Shown here piece after piece: positions 1 through 5,950 of a stretch of DNA of 13,263 nt (positions are counted from its first letter, which is position 1; every line of letters begins with the position of its first letter). A model generated the notes under the pieces. It saw only the letters and a list, made by a program, of their open reading frames with translations, made no database searches and was not told the DNA's origin. The position numbers and the translations under genes are program-made. Source of the DNA: Patescibacteria group bacterium. Its GTDB lineage: Bacteria; Patescibacteriota; Gracilibacteria; BD1-5; UBA2023. Location: the NCBI GenBank assembly GCA_030836665.1, contig JAUPLX010000116.1:1-13263 (forward strand). The letters are read 5' to 3'.

Positions 1-452
1 AAGATGAGCTATCTCTTTTGTCGGCAGAAGACGCCGCCTCGCTTGCGAGGGCGGACGAAGAATTCGAAGGAGCCGAAATTCGCGCGCGAATCCAAGATGG
101 CGTCGAACATGCCGCCGCCATCCTTACGAAGCTCGACATTCCCGTAGACGCGGAACTACGAGCGGGAAATTGGCACAAACGCCCCATCGCCCGGCTATTC
201 GAAGCGGCAACGGAGGCTATGGTCGAAAACGTCGGTTTCCAAATGGACGACCTCGTATCGGTAAAGATCGGGCAGGAAATCCACGCGCACTACCGCGCAA
301 GGCTTGCCGAAGGCCTCGAAAGGGCAGAGTTCCTCAGTCGAATATCCGGCGATGATTCCGACAGCGTAGGCCAAACACTTGAAAGGCCGACTTCCGCGAG
401 CCGTGAGGAATACCTCCGCATCGGAAGGCTCTACGAAGTGTCCGTACGGTAA
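1..452 (+). CDS. Hypothetical protein, 5'-truncated by window edge
   Basis: This frame is open from the first complete codon (position 3) to TAA at 450-452, giving about 149 visible residues. A TTG at 18 could serve as a start, but there is no stop upstream of it, so the gene probably begins outside the window. The visible part is charged and largely helical (rich in Ala, Glu and Arg) with no cysteine motif, signal peptide or membrane segment. I do not recognise the family. The stop codon lies 12 nt before a strong bidirectional terminator, shared with the convergent YggU-type gene, which supports it as a real gene end. There is no in-frame TGA. Confidence 0.6.
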   Translation, partial: DELSLLSAEDAASLARADEEFEGAEIRARIQDGVEHAAAILTKLDIPVDAELRAGNWHKRPIARLFEAATEAMVENVGFQMDDLVSVKIGQEIHAHYRARLAEGLERAEFLSRISGDDSDSVGQTLERPTSASREEYLRIGRLYEVSVR

Positions 453-464
453 ATACGACGTAAA

Positions 465-494
465 AAAAATCCGCCCTACTCCGGGCGGATTTTT
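465..494. terminator. Bidirectional intrinsic terminator between convergent genes
   Basis: The arms AAAAATCCGCCC (465-476) and GGGCGGATTTTT (483-494) pair perfectly over 12 bp around a 6-nt loop. A/T tracts on both outer edges make it work in both directions. The TAG stop of the minus-strand YggU gene (476-478) falls at the loop edge, so the last codons of that gene form one arm of the hairpin. Confidence 0.9.
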
Positions 495-742
495 ACGAGT
501 TTGAACGCGTCCCCAGCCCCGCTCGCGATCTCAAAACGGCTTTTTGAAAATCCGGTGATTTCCGAAAGGTATCGGACAATCTCCAAGTTGGCTTTTCCTT
601 TTTCCGGTACTGCAGCCACGCGAATCTTCCAAGTACCGTCGTCCATGCGGGCGAAAAGTTCGGTTTTCGGTTGCTTCGGCACCGCTTTGATCCGCACGTA
701 CGTAGGTAAGGGGAGAAGTTCGTCAAGGAAGGCTTCGATCAT
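476..742 (-). CDS. DUF167 / YggU (UPF0235) family protein
   Basis: This 88-aa protein has the usual length and layout of the DUF167/YggU family: an N-terminal strand with a Val-Pro-Lys turn (residues 18-27), the signature stretch IRVAAVPEKGKANLEIVRYL (residues 40-59) and a C-terminal SGAGDAFKLVKI strand (residues 74-85). The family is widespread and small (alpha/beta fold), with no settled biochemical role. The start is ATG at 740-742, with no Shine-Dalgarno sequence in front. The gene is convergent with the unknown gene at the window start, and its TAG stop lies in the terminator hairpin. It is separated from the divergent glycosyltransferase by about 105 nt in which I see no convincing promoter on either strand. 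Confidence 0.88.
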   Translation of the reverse strand: MIEAFLDELLPLPTYVRIKAVPKQPKTELFARMDDGTWKIRVAAVPEKGKANLEIVRYLSEITGFSKSRFEIASGAGDAFKLVKIRPE

Positions 743-847
743 TTGGGAATCGGCGTTTTACCCGTATACTTGGGCCAATTCTACCGGACCGCGGCAAAAA
801 CGCGAGCAATAGTGACGCCGTCCGTTATTTAAAACCTTTGTAAAACC

Positions 848-1975
848 ATGAAGATCGGAATCGATTGCCGAATGTACGGATCGAAATTCACGGGCATCGG
901 CATCTATGTGGAACGCCTCGTGGATTACCTGGCGCGCCACGATACGGAAAACGACTACGTCCTATTCCTTTCGAAATCGGGCATGGCGGATTGTACCGTC
1001 GACGCGCCGAATTTTAAGAAGGTCGAAGCCGACGTCCGTCACTATTCTTTTGGCGAACAGGCGGTTTTTCCTTTTCTCATCGCCAAGGAAAAGCTCGACC
1101 TGATGCACTTCGCGCACTTCAACGCGCCCCTCGCCTACCGGGGAAAATCGGTCGTAACCATCCACGACCTCACGCTTTCGTTCTATCCGGGACGCAAGAT
1201 GAAGAGCAGTCTCCACCGTTTCGCCTATTCGACAACGATTCGGTCGATTGCCCGGCGGGCAGAGAAGATATTCTCGGTCAGTGCCCATACGAAAAAGGAT
1301 CTCGTGGAAATCCTCGACATCCCGGAAGACAAGATTGCCGTCGTCCATAACGGGGTCGACCACGGACGGTTCGAAGCGGAAATTTCGGAGGAACGGGTCG
1401 CGAAAGTGAAAAAATCCCTCGGCATAGAGGGAAAATATTTCCTCTATACGGGAGTGTTTCGCGAACACAAGAACCTCGTCCGGCTCGTGGAGGCCTTCGC
1501 GACGATCGCGGAAAAATATCCGGAGACGAACCTCGTGCTCGCGGGGAAAGAAGACCCCGGATACCGTGACGTCCGGGATGCGGTCGTCCGACTCGGACTC
1601 TCCGGACGGGTACGCCTTCCGGGATTCGTCGACAATGCGGATATCGCGCCGTTGTACCGCGGAGCGGAAGCGTACGTCTTCCCGTCCCTCTACGAAGGAT
1701 TCGGACTCCCCGTGATAGAGGCGATGGCGGCGGGTTTGCCCGTGCTCTGCTCGAAAGGTTCGAGCCTGACGGAAGTCGCGGGGGAAGGCAATGCGGTATT
1801 TTTCGACCCCCTCCGGATTGACGATATCGCGAGTGCCATGGATGCCTTTCTCTCCCATCCGGAAAAAAGAGGGCCGCTTATTCAAAAAGGACTCGAAAGG
1901 GCGAAAAAATTCTCTTGGGAACGAACGGGAGAAGCCGTACTTGAAGAATACCGAAAGCTCGCTCCGAAGGTATAG
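848..1975 (+). CDS. Glycosyltransferase family 4 (GT-B fold)
   Basis: The 375-aa protein is full length for a GT4 retaining glycosyltransferase that transfers a sugar from an NDP-sugar to a glycan or lipid carrier at the inner face of the membrane. The N-terminal domain opens with MKIGIDCRMYGSKFTGIGIY, with the glycine-rich acceptor-side loop of this family. The C-terminal donor domain contains VHNGVD (166-171), YTGVFREHKNL (200-210, with the usual Arg/Lys pair contacting phosphate) and EGFGLPVIEAM (283-293). The last gives the E-x7-E motif E283/E291. It most resembles the mannosyltransferase-like (MtfB/WbaZ) branch, but the sugar and acceptor cannot be read from sequence. There are no membrane spans. 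The start at 848 fits the conserved N-terminus, and no Shine-Dalgarno sequence is present. The stop TAG directly abuts a shared terminator. Confidence 0.93.
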   Translation: MKIGIDCRMYGSKFTGIGIYVERLVDYLARHDTENDYVLFLSKSGMADCTVDAPNFKKVEADVRHYSFGEQAVFPFLIAKEKLDLMHFAHFNAPLAYRGKSVVTIHDLTLSFYPGRKMKSSLHRFAYSTTIRSIARRAEKIFSVSAHTKKDLVEILDIPEDKIAVVHNGVDHGRFEAEISEERVAKVKKSLGIEGKYFLYTGVFREHKNLVRLVEAFATIAEKYPETNLVLAGKEDPGYRDVRDAVVRLGLSGRVRLPGFVDNADIAPLYRGAEAYVFPSLYEGFGLPVIEAMAAGLPVLCSKGSSLTEVAGEGNAVFFDPLRIDDIASAMDAFLSHPEKRGPLIQKGLERAKKFSWERTGEAVLEEYRKLAPKV

Positions 1976-2000
1976 AAAAATCCCCCGAGGGGGATTTTTT
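1976..2000. terminator. Bidirectional intrinsic terminator
   Basis: The arms AAAAATCCCCC (1976-1986) and GGGGGATTTTT (1989-1999), plus one further T, form a G/C-rich hairpin with a very tight loop. It starts one base after the glycosyltransferase TAG. It also overlaps the TAA (1999-2001) that ends the convergent reductase when its internal TGA is read as Gly. This supports the extended reading of the reductase. Confidence 0.9.
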
Positions 2001-2679
2001 AATACTGTTCGAAGAATACGCTCTCTTTGGAAACTCCGAGTTCCGCGAGTTTCATTCGCGCGTCCTTTACCATCGAAGGCGATCAGCAAAGATAGAACTC
2101 AGCGTATTGCGAGACGTTCTCGGGCGTGAGAAAATCGGTGACGTAACCTTTTTCGAAACCCGGTTTTTCCACCCGGCTCAAATACCGGCGCGAAACGAAA
2201 TCCGGAAAACGGGCGGCGAGTTCGGCGGATTCCTTTTCGTAAAATACGTCCTCGTCGGAACGTACGCCGAAAACGAAGGCCATTTTGGAGCGGTATCCGC
2301 GGTTGCTGGAATCGAGCAATTGGTAGTAGAGCGGGGCGAATCCCGTTCCGGTACCGATGAAGCATTTCGCTACGTCAGTCTCCCGAAGAACGAAGTGTCC
2401 CATCGGGCCCATTCCCGATATTTCAGCACCGATAGGAAGATCGCAGATAACCGGACTCCCCGCGCCGTCGGGGACGCGTTTGATTACGAATCCGAATCCC
2501 CCGGATTCATTCCGGAAAGCGATGCTATAGGCGCGTTTTACGCCCGGAGCGGCATCGAATATGACGTATTCGCCGGCTTTGGACGAAAGGTTCGAGGCAT
2601 TGTCGAACACGAGTTCGAAAACGTCGTTCGTAAGGGTGCGGCGGGAACGGAGGACGAAAGAAGATTTCGCGATGGCCAT
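1999..2679 (-). CDS. FNR-family FAD/NAD(P) oxidoreductase with in-frame UGA read as Gly
   Basis: With UGA read as Gly this is a complete 226-aa ferredoxin/flavodoxin-NAD(P)+ reductase-type protein that moves electrons between NAD(P)H and a partner via FAD. The FAD domain carries RAYSIA (49-54). The NAD(P) domain carries GTGTGFAPL (109-117) and FVFGVRSDEDVFY. The C-terminal signature reads YLC-UGA-SPSMVKDARMKLAELG (from 196). In the family this site is YLCGPP-x-MV, so codon 199 (2083-2085) is a conserved glycine. With a normal stop there, the protein would lose 27 residues of its nucleotide-binding end. The TAA at 1999-2001 lies in the terminator. I chose ATG 2679; a TTG two codons upstream is possible. 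There is no ferredoxin-like 2Fe-2S domain and no partner gene next to it. Confidence 0.9.
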
Positions 2680-2722
2680 AAACAAAAATTACGGGATGTC
2701 GGATGATAGCGGAAAACGGACG

Positions 2723-2755
2723 AAAAAAAAGTCGGAAAACCTTGCGGAATTCCGA
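2723..2755 (-). terminator. Intrinsic terminator after the 104-aa gene
   Basis: On the minus strand, TCGGAA (2755-2750) pairs with TTCCGA (2737-2732). A run of eight T follows, one base after the arm (2730-2723). It lies 27 nt beyond the stop of the 104-aa gene, between that gene and the reductase. The reductase therefore probably has its own start site nearby, for which I see no strong promoter. Confidence 0.6.
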
Positions 2756-2781
2756 TTCTTACGAAGCCGTACGAAAAACCG

Positions 2782-3096
2782 TTACGCGGCCTTTCGGAAT
2801 TCTTCGTCGTTCGCGGCAGTAGCGACGAGTTCTTCACGTTTGCGCGTGAGGGCGTCGATAATGCCGGCATATTCGGCGATTTCGACTTCCGTCACGCCGG
2901 AACGGAACCAACGGAGGACGTTTCCGGTGCGCAAAAGCGCCCGGATGCCGACTTCCCGAGCTTCGATTTCGTCGAAATTGACGATATTTCCAGCGGCCTC
3001 GTGGGTACGGTCGAGCACGTTCGAAAGAGCCTCCGAAACGAATGCGGGGGCGGTTTCTTGGGCGATTGCAGGAATTTGGAGGTCGAGGTCGCTCAT
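2782..3096 (-). CDS. Hypothetical 104-aa helical protein
   Basis: This small, acidic and predominantly helical protein has no cysteine and no membrane segment. I do not recognise the family. Its middle part (about residues 44-66) has a run of alternating hydrophobic and charged residues that includes LRWFRSGVTEVEIAEY. The C-terminal part (about 70-100) could form an amphipathic helix. The gene is supported by its own strong promoter (perfect TATAAT), its own terminator and an ATG about 16 nt after the expected transcript start. It lies downstream of recA on the same strand but is separated from it by a terminator, so it is not simply part of a recA operon. The large perfect inverted repeat around its -10 suggests tight regulation. 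Confidence 0.72.
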   Translation of the reverse strand: MSDLDLQIPAIAQETAPAFVSEALSNVLDRTHEAAGNIVNFDEIEAREVGIRALLRTGNVLRWFRSGVTEVEIAEYAGIIDALTRKREELVATAANDEEFRKAA

Positions 3097-3099
3097 GCG

Positions 3100-3140
3100 A
3101 AAACGGTTTTTACGTCTCCATTATACGTAAAAACCGTTTT
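3100..3140. repeat. Perfect 16-bp inverted repeat bracketing a -10 box
   Basis: AAAACGGTTTTTACGT (3100-3115) and its exact reverse complement (3125-3140) are separated by 9 nt. The spacer contains all but one base of the TATAAT box of the 104-aa gene. Both arms flank the site where RNA polymerase would melt DNA, which is the layout of a repressor operator. As RNA, only one arm would be transcribed, so a DNA-level role is more likely than a transcript hairpin or terminator. Confidence 0.85.
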
Positions 3141-3147
3141 TGAGCAA
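3120..3147 (-). promoter_or_regulatory. Promoter of the 104-aa gene
   Basis: On the minus strand, -35 TTGCTC (3147-3142), a 16-bp spacer and -10 TATAAT (3125-3120) match the sigma-70 pattern. The start site would fall near 3112, leaving a leader of about 16 nt without a Shine-Dalgarno sequence. The -10 sits in the spacer of a perfect 16-bp inverted repeat. Confidence 0.78.
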
Positions 3148-3195
3148 ATGTCCAAAGAACTCCGTCCGTTAAGGGATCGCGGCCTTCGGAAACCG

Positions 3196-3220
3196 AAACC
3201 CCCTCGAAACGAGGGGGTTT
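3196..3220. terminator. Terminator downstream of recA
   Basis: AAACCCCCTCG (3196-3206) and CGAGGGGGTTT (3210-3220) form a perfect 11-bp stem with a 3-nt loop. It lies 21 nt after the recA stop on the minus strand. The T tract is short (TTT, then CGGTTT), but the stem is very stable. Confidence 0.82.
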
Positions 3221-3241
3221 GACGTACGGTATCAGACGGCA

Positions 3242-4234
3242 CTACGCCTTTTCGACAGCGCGGATTTCCGTTTCGATCTGGTCGCGGAGTTCGCGGTTTT
3301 GATCAAGGAAAGCCTTGGCGTTTTCCCGGCCTTGGCCGAGCTTGACGTCCCCGTAGGAATAGAACGCTCCGGATTTCTTGATAATGCCCGATTCGGAACC
3401 GATGTCGACGACCTCTCCGGAGCGGGAAATGCCTTCGTTGAAGAGGATGTCGATTTCGACTTCGCGGAAAGGGGGCGCGACCTTGTTCTTGACGACCTTG
3501 ACCTTGGCGCGGGTACCGGTCGCCTCGCGGTCGTCGCCGGTTCCGGATTCGATCTTTTCCTTGCGGCGGATGTCGAGGCGTTGGGAAGCGTAAAATTTGA
3601 GCGCGTTACCGCCGGTAGTCGTTTCGGGATTGCCGAACATGACGCCGATCTTCATGCGGATCTGGTTGATGAAGATGACCGTGCACGAAGATTTGGATAT
3701 GACCCCCGTAATCTTACGGAGCGCTTGGCTCATGAGACGGGCCTGGAGACCCATGAACGAGTCGCCCATGTTGCCCTCGATTTCCGCCTTGGGAACGAGC
3801 GCGGCGACGGAGTCGACGACGATGAGGTCCACTGCGCCGGAACGGACGAGCGCGTCGACGATTTCGAGCGCCTGTTCGCCGTTGTCCGGCTGGGAAATGA
3901 TGAGCGAGTCGACGTCGATGCCGATCTTCTTCGCATAGGACGGATCGAACGCGTGCTCCGCGTCGATGAACGCGCAGGTGCCGCCGGTCTTCTGCATTTC
4001 GGCGATGGCATGGAGCGTGAGCGTGGTTTTTCCGGAAGATTCGGGACCGTAGATTTCGACGATGCGGCCTTTGGCATATCCGCCTCCGAGAGCTCGGTCG
4101 AGAGCGATGGAACCGGAAGAGGTCGTTTCGACCTTAATGGATTCTTGGTCGCCGAGACGCATGATGGATCCGGCGCCGAACTGCTTTTCGATCATCGCGA
4201 GGGCCGAAGCGAGGGCCTCCTTCTTGTTGTCCAT
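3242..4234 (-). CDS. recA: RecA recombinase
   Basis: This is the 330-aa DNA strand-exchange ATPase of homologous recombination, and the activator of SOS cleavage where that system exists. The core is complete. Walker A is GPESSGKTT (63-71), the catalytic Glu lies in DAEHA (E93) and Walker B is LIVVD (137-141). Loop L1 includes EGNMGDSFMGLQARLMSQ, and loop L2 is NQIRMKIGVMFGNPETTTGG (190-209). The C-terminal tail is a little shorter than in E. coli (352 aa) and ends with an acidic/basic helix. The start is ATG 4234, 28 nt after the predicted transcript start, with no Shine-Dalgarno sequence. The stop is TAG. All glycines use GGN codons; there is no in-frame TGA. It is flanked by a strong promoter with palindromes and by a terminator, so it is probably transcribed alone. 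Confidence 0.98.
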   Translation of the reverse strand: MDNKKEALASALAMIEKQFGAGSIMRLGDQESIKVETTSSGSIALDRALGGGYAKGRIVEIYGPESSGKTTLTLHAIAEMQKTGGTCAFIDAEHAFDPSYAKKIGIDVDSLIISQPDNGEQALEIVDALVRSGAVDLIVVDSVAALVPKAEIEGNMGDSFMGLQARLMSQALRKITGVISKSSCTVIFINQIRMKIGVMFGNPETTTGGNALKFYASQRLDIRRKEKIESGTGDDREATGTRAKVKVVKNKVAPPFREVEIDILFNEGISRSGEVVDIGSESGIIKKSGAFYSYGDVKLGQGRENAKAFLDQNRELRDQIETEIRAVEKA

Positions 4235-4262
4235 GGTATGGGGGAATGGAAAATAGGTGACG

Positions 4263-4281
4263 GAGCAAAATATATATGCTC
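4263..4281. repeat. Inverted repeat over the recA -10 (possible operator)
   Basis: GAGCA (4263-4267) and TGCTC (4277-4281) form a 5-bp inverted repeat with a 9-nt spacer. The spacer holds the recA -10. The layout matches the longer repeat at the 104-aa gene promoter, though the sequence differs. It does not match the E. coli (CTGT-N8-ACAG) or Bacillus (GAAC-N4-GTTC) LexA boxes. Confidence 0.4.
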
Positions 4282-4296
4282 GTATGTAAAAAGCAA
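4269..4296 (-). promoter_or_regulatory. recA promoter
   Basis: On the minus strand, -35 TTGCTT (4296-4291), a 16-bp spacer and -10 TATATT (4274-4269) fit the sigma-70 pattern. The transcript would start near 4262, giving a leader of about 28 nt before ATG 4234. Two inverted repeats surround it and are listed separately. Confidence 0.75.
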
Positions 4297-4302
4297 ATTT
4301 TA

Positions 4303-4319
4303 ATATGGAAATTCCATAT
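4303..4319. repeat. 17-bp palindrome upstream of the recA -35
   Basis: ATATGGAA, a central A, and TTCCATAT (4303-4319) form a perfect dyad just upstream of the recA -35 and 31 nt beyond the zinc-ribbon stop. The size and position suit a dimeric regulator site. It is too A/T-rich and lacks the T tract needed for a good terminator. Confidence 0.5.
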
Positions 4320-4349
4320 GGACAGTTTCGTCCGCTGAACGGAATCCGA

Positions 4350-4583
4350 CTACCTGTGGTGGGACTTGGAATAGAACTCCTGTACGCCGGAAGCGGTACC
4401 GATGCTGATTTCGTGTCCCTTGCAAATCGGGCATTCGTAGCGGATTTTTACCGGGTGGAGCCGCACGGCTTCCACCGTTTTCTTACAAGCGCGGCAATAG
4501 AATACGACGTCGCCGCGTTCGGGGTCGAAGTTCTCCCGCTTCTTGCCGAATGAGGGAACGTTAACGAGATCGTTGTAGGACAT
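4350..4583 (-). CDS. Small zinc-ribbon protein, function unknown
   Basis: This 77-aa protein contains two CxxC knuckles: C30-x2-C33 (YCRACKK) and C51-x2-C54 (CPICKG), 17 residues apart. This is the layout of a single zinc ribbon binding one zinc ion. The N-terminus is polar, and the C-terminus ends in a basic, His-rich tail. No enzyme domain is attached. A nucleic-acid or protein-binding role would be typical for such a fold, but this is inference. The start is ATG 4583; an AGGA lies 15 nt upstream, too far to act as a ribosome site. The gene sits between dnaJ and recA on the same strand, with a possible weak terminator on the dnaJ side. Confidence 0.82.
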   Translation of the reverse strand: MSYNDLVNVPSFGKKRENFDPERGDVVFYCRACKKTVEAVRLHPVKIRYECPICKGHEISIGTASGVQEFYSKSHHR

Positions 4584-4653
4584 GGGAGAGAAAGGAATTC
4601 CTGCGAGATGCAGTATAACGTCGGATGTTCCGGAACGGAAAGAAAAACGGAGG

Positions 4654-4680
4654 AAAAAGACAGGAAACGCGGTATCCGCG
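4654..4680 (-). terminator. Possible weak terminator after dnaJ
   Basis: On the minus strand, CGCGG-ATA-CCGCG (4680-4668) forms a short 5-bp hairpin. It is followed by a broken T-rich stretch that includes five T at 4658-4654. It lies just beyond the dnaJ stop. The short stem and interrupted T tract make it uncertain. Confidence 0.35.
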
Positions 4681-4696
4681 ACGATGGAAAGGAGAA

Positions 4697-5797
4697 TTAG
4701 TCGAACAGTTTGCCGAGTATCCCCTTCCCGTGGACTTCGCCGAGTTTCTTTTCTTTCGCGATCGCCTCGTAAAATTCGCGCTCTTTCGCAGTCAGTTTTT
4801 CAGGGATCTTCACCTGGAACGTGACGATGAGGTCGCCTTTGCCTCCGGAAGGGAGCTTCGGGGCGCCTTCTCCCCGGAAACGTACCGACTTTCCATGTTG
4901 GGATCCGGCTTTCACTTCGATTTCCCGTTCACCGACAACGGGAATCGCAACCTTCTTTACGGTACCGAGAGCCATTTCCGCCGGATCGAGATCCAAATGG
5001 AAGTGGAGGTCCGCTCCGTCACGATGGAGGCCTTTTTCCGATTCGGGGACCGAAAAATGAAGGTAGAGATCGCCATTGCCGTCGATACCCTCGTGTCCCT
5101 CGGCACGAATTTTGACGGTCATGCCGTCCTCAATTCCCGCGGGAACGTCGACCTTGCGGTCAGTTCGGAATACGACGTAGCGTTCGCCCCGGCATTTCTG
5201 GCACGGATGTTCGATGATTTTTCCAGTACCCCGGCAACGGTGGCACGATACCGCTTGTTCGACCACGCCGAAAACGGTCTGCATACGCTGGCGAACGCGG
5301 CCGGAACCACCACAGTCGGGACATGCCTTGGGATTCCGCCCTTTCTCGGAGCCCGTTCCCGCACAGTCCGGACATACGTGCCGACGTTCGTAGACAACCT
5401 CTTCGCTGCCGCCCTTGACGGCTTTTTCAAAAGTCGTTTTGACCCGAACTTCGATATCGTCGCCGATTTCCCGACGTTTTCCCCGGCCTCCTGACTGGAA
5501 TCCGCCGCCGAAAAACGATTCGAAAATATCCGAGAAATCGAAGTCGCCTTGGAATCCGCCGCCCGGAAAGCCCGAATCCGCCGCCGTTCCGCCGGAACGG
5601 TCGTACGCGGCTTTTTTCTGAGGATCGGAGAGCGTGGCGTAGGCTTCGTTCACCTTTTTGAATTCGGCCTCCTTGGCCTTATCGCCCTGATGTCGGTCGG
5701 GATGGAGTTCCATCGCCTTTTTACGGTATGCCTTTTTGAGTTCTTCGGCGGAAGCGTCGCGGCCGACGCCGAGAAGGTCGTAGAATTCGTATGCCAT
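4697..5797 (-). CDS. dnaJ: Chaperone DnaJ (Hsp40, type I)
   Basis: This 366-aa protein is a complete type I J-protein that stimulates DnaK ATPase and delivers unfolded substrates. The J domain (1-67) has HPD at 32-34. A Gly/Phe-rich linker follows (about 69-105). The zinc domain has four CxxC pairs at 142/145, 159/162, 185/188 and 199/202. The fourth repeat, CQKCRGER, lacks its final glycine. The C-terminal substrate domains follow, ending KGILGKLFD. The frame stays open far upstream of the J domain, but the family N-terminus sets the start at ATG 5797. There is no dnaK or grpE in the window. The gene has its own promoter and a terminator-like hairpin in its leader. It contains no in-frame TGA despite many glycines. 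Confidence 0.97.
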   Translation of the reverse strand: MAYEFYDLLGVGRDASAEELKKAYRKKAMELHPDRHQGDKAKEAEFKKVNEAYATLSDPQKKAAYDRSGGTAADSGFPGGGFQGDFDFSDIFESFFGGGFQSGGRGKRREIGDDIEVRVKTTFEKAVKGGSEEVVYERRHVCPDCAGTGSEKGRNPKACPDCGGSGRVRQRMQTVFGVVEQAVSCHRCRGTGKIIEHPCQKCRGERYVVFRTDRKVDVPAGIEDGMTVKIRAEGHEGIDGNGDLYLHFSVPESEKGLHRDGADLHFHLDLDPAEMALGTVKKVAIPVVGEREIEVKAGSQHGKSVRFRGEGAPKLPSGGKGDLIVTFQVKIPEKLTAKEREFYEAIAKEKKLGEVHGKGILGKLFD

Positions 5798-5810
5798 TGG
5801 GGAAACGTGG

Positions 5811-5834
5811 AAAAAAACGTCCGCTCCGGGCGGA
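5811..5834 (-). terminator. Terminator-like hairpin in the dnaJ leader (possible attenuator)
   Basis: On the minus strand, TCCGC (5834-5830), loop CCGGA and GCGGA (5824-5820) are followed by CG and seven T (5817-5811). The stem gains two more pairs if one A is bulged. It lies 14 nt before the dnaJ ATG and downstream of the dnaJ promoter, so it could stop transcription before the gene. No other gene upstream on this strand needs a terminator here. Confidence 0.6.
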
Positions 5835-5856
5835 TCGCCTCTGATGTACTTTTCGG

Positions 5857-5884
5857 ATTTTATCCGGAATGGCTCCGGAGGCAA
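5857..5884 (-). promoter_or_regulatory. dnaJ promoter
   Basis: On the minus strand, -35 TTGCCT (5884-5879), a 16-bp spacer and -10 TAAAAT (5862-5857). The start site would be near 5850, with a leader of about 53 nt containing the attenuator-like hairpin. The spacer holds two TCCGGA palindromes. I see no CIRCE element. Confidence 0.62.
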
Positions 5885-5897
5885 TAGGCAAACCGAT

Positions 5898-5926
5898 TTG
5901 CGGGCGGAAGGCGGTTTCGATACTAT
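5898..5926 (+). promoter_or_regulatory. Promoter of the aminotransferase operon
   Basis: -35 TTGCGG (5898-5903), a 17-bp spacer and -10 TACTAT (5921-5926). The transcript would start near 5933, leaving about 18 nt before ATG 5951. It is back to back with the dnaJ promoter, the -35 boxes being 13 bp apart. Confidence 0.62.
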
Positions 5927-5950
5927 TGTGCGGAAATTTTCCTTCGAACC

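Noticed and set aside
2083..2085. Interpretation of the TGA as selenocysteine or as a disabling mutation
   Set aside because: The family residue is Gly, not Cys, at this column; there is no sign of further decay; and a second gene shows the same TGA-for-Gly pattern.
962..2089. 375-aa open frame on the minus strand opposite the glycosyltransferase
   Set aside because: Arg/Phe/Glu-rich with no family features. It overlaps the whole of a well-recognised GT4 gene and the end of the reductase. It is a codon-bias shadow.
3100..3140. The 16-bp inverted repeat as an intrinsic terminator
   Set aside because: Arms are A/T-rich, the spacer holds a perfect TATAAT, and recA already has its own GC-rich terminator at 3196-3220.
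3299..4303. 334-aa plus-strand open frame opposite recA
   Set aside because: Mirror of recA codon usage, very rich in Asp/Glu/Arg, with no conserved motif.
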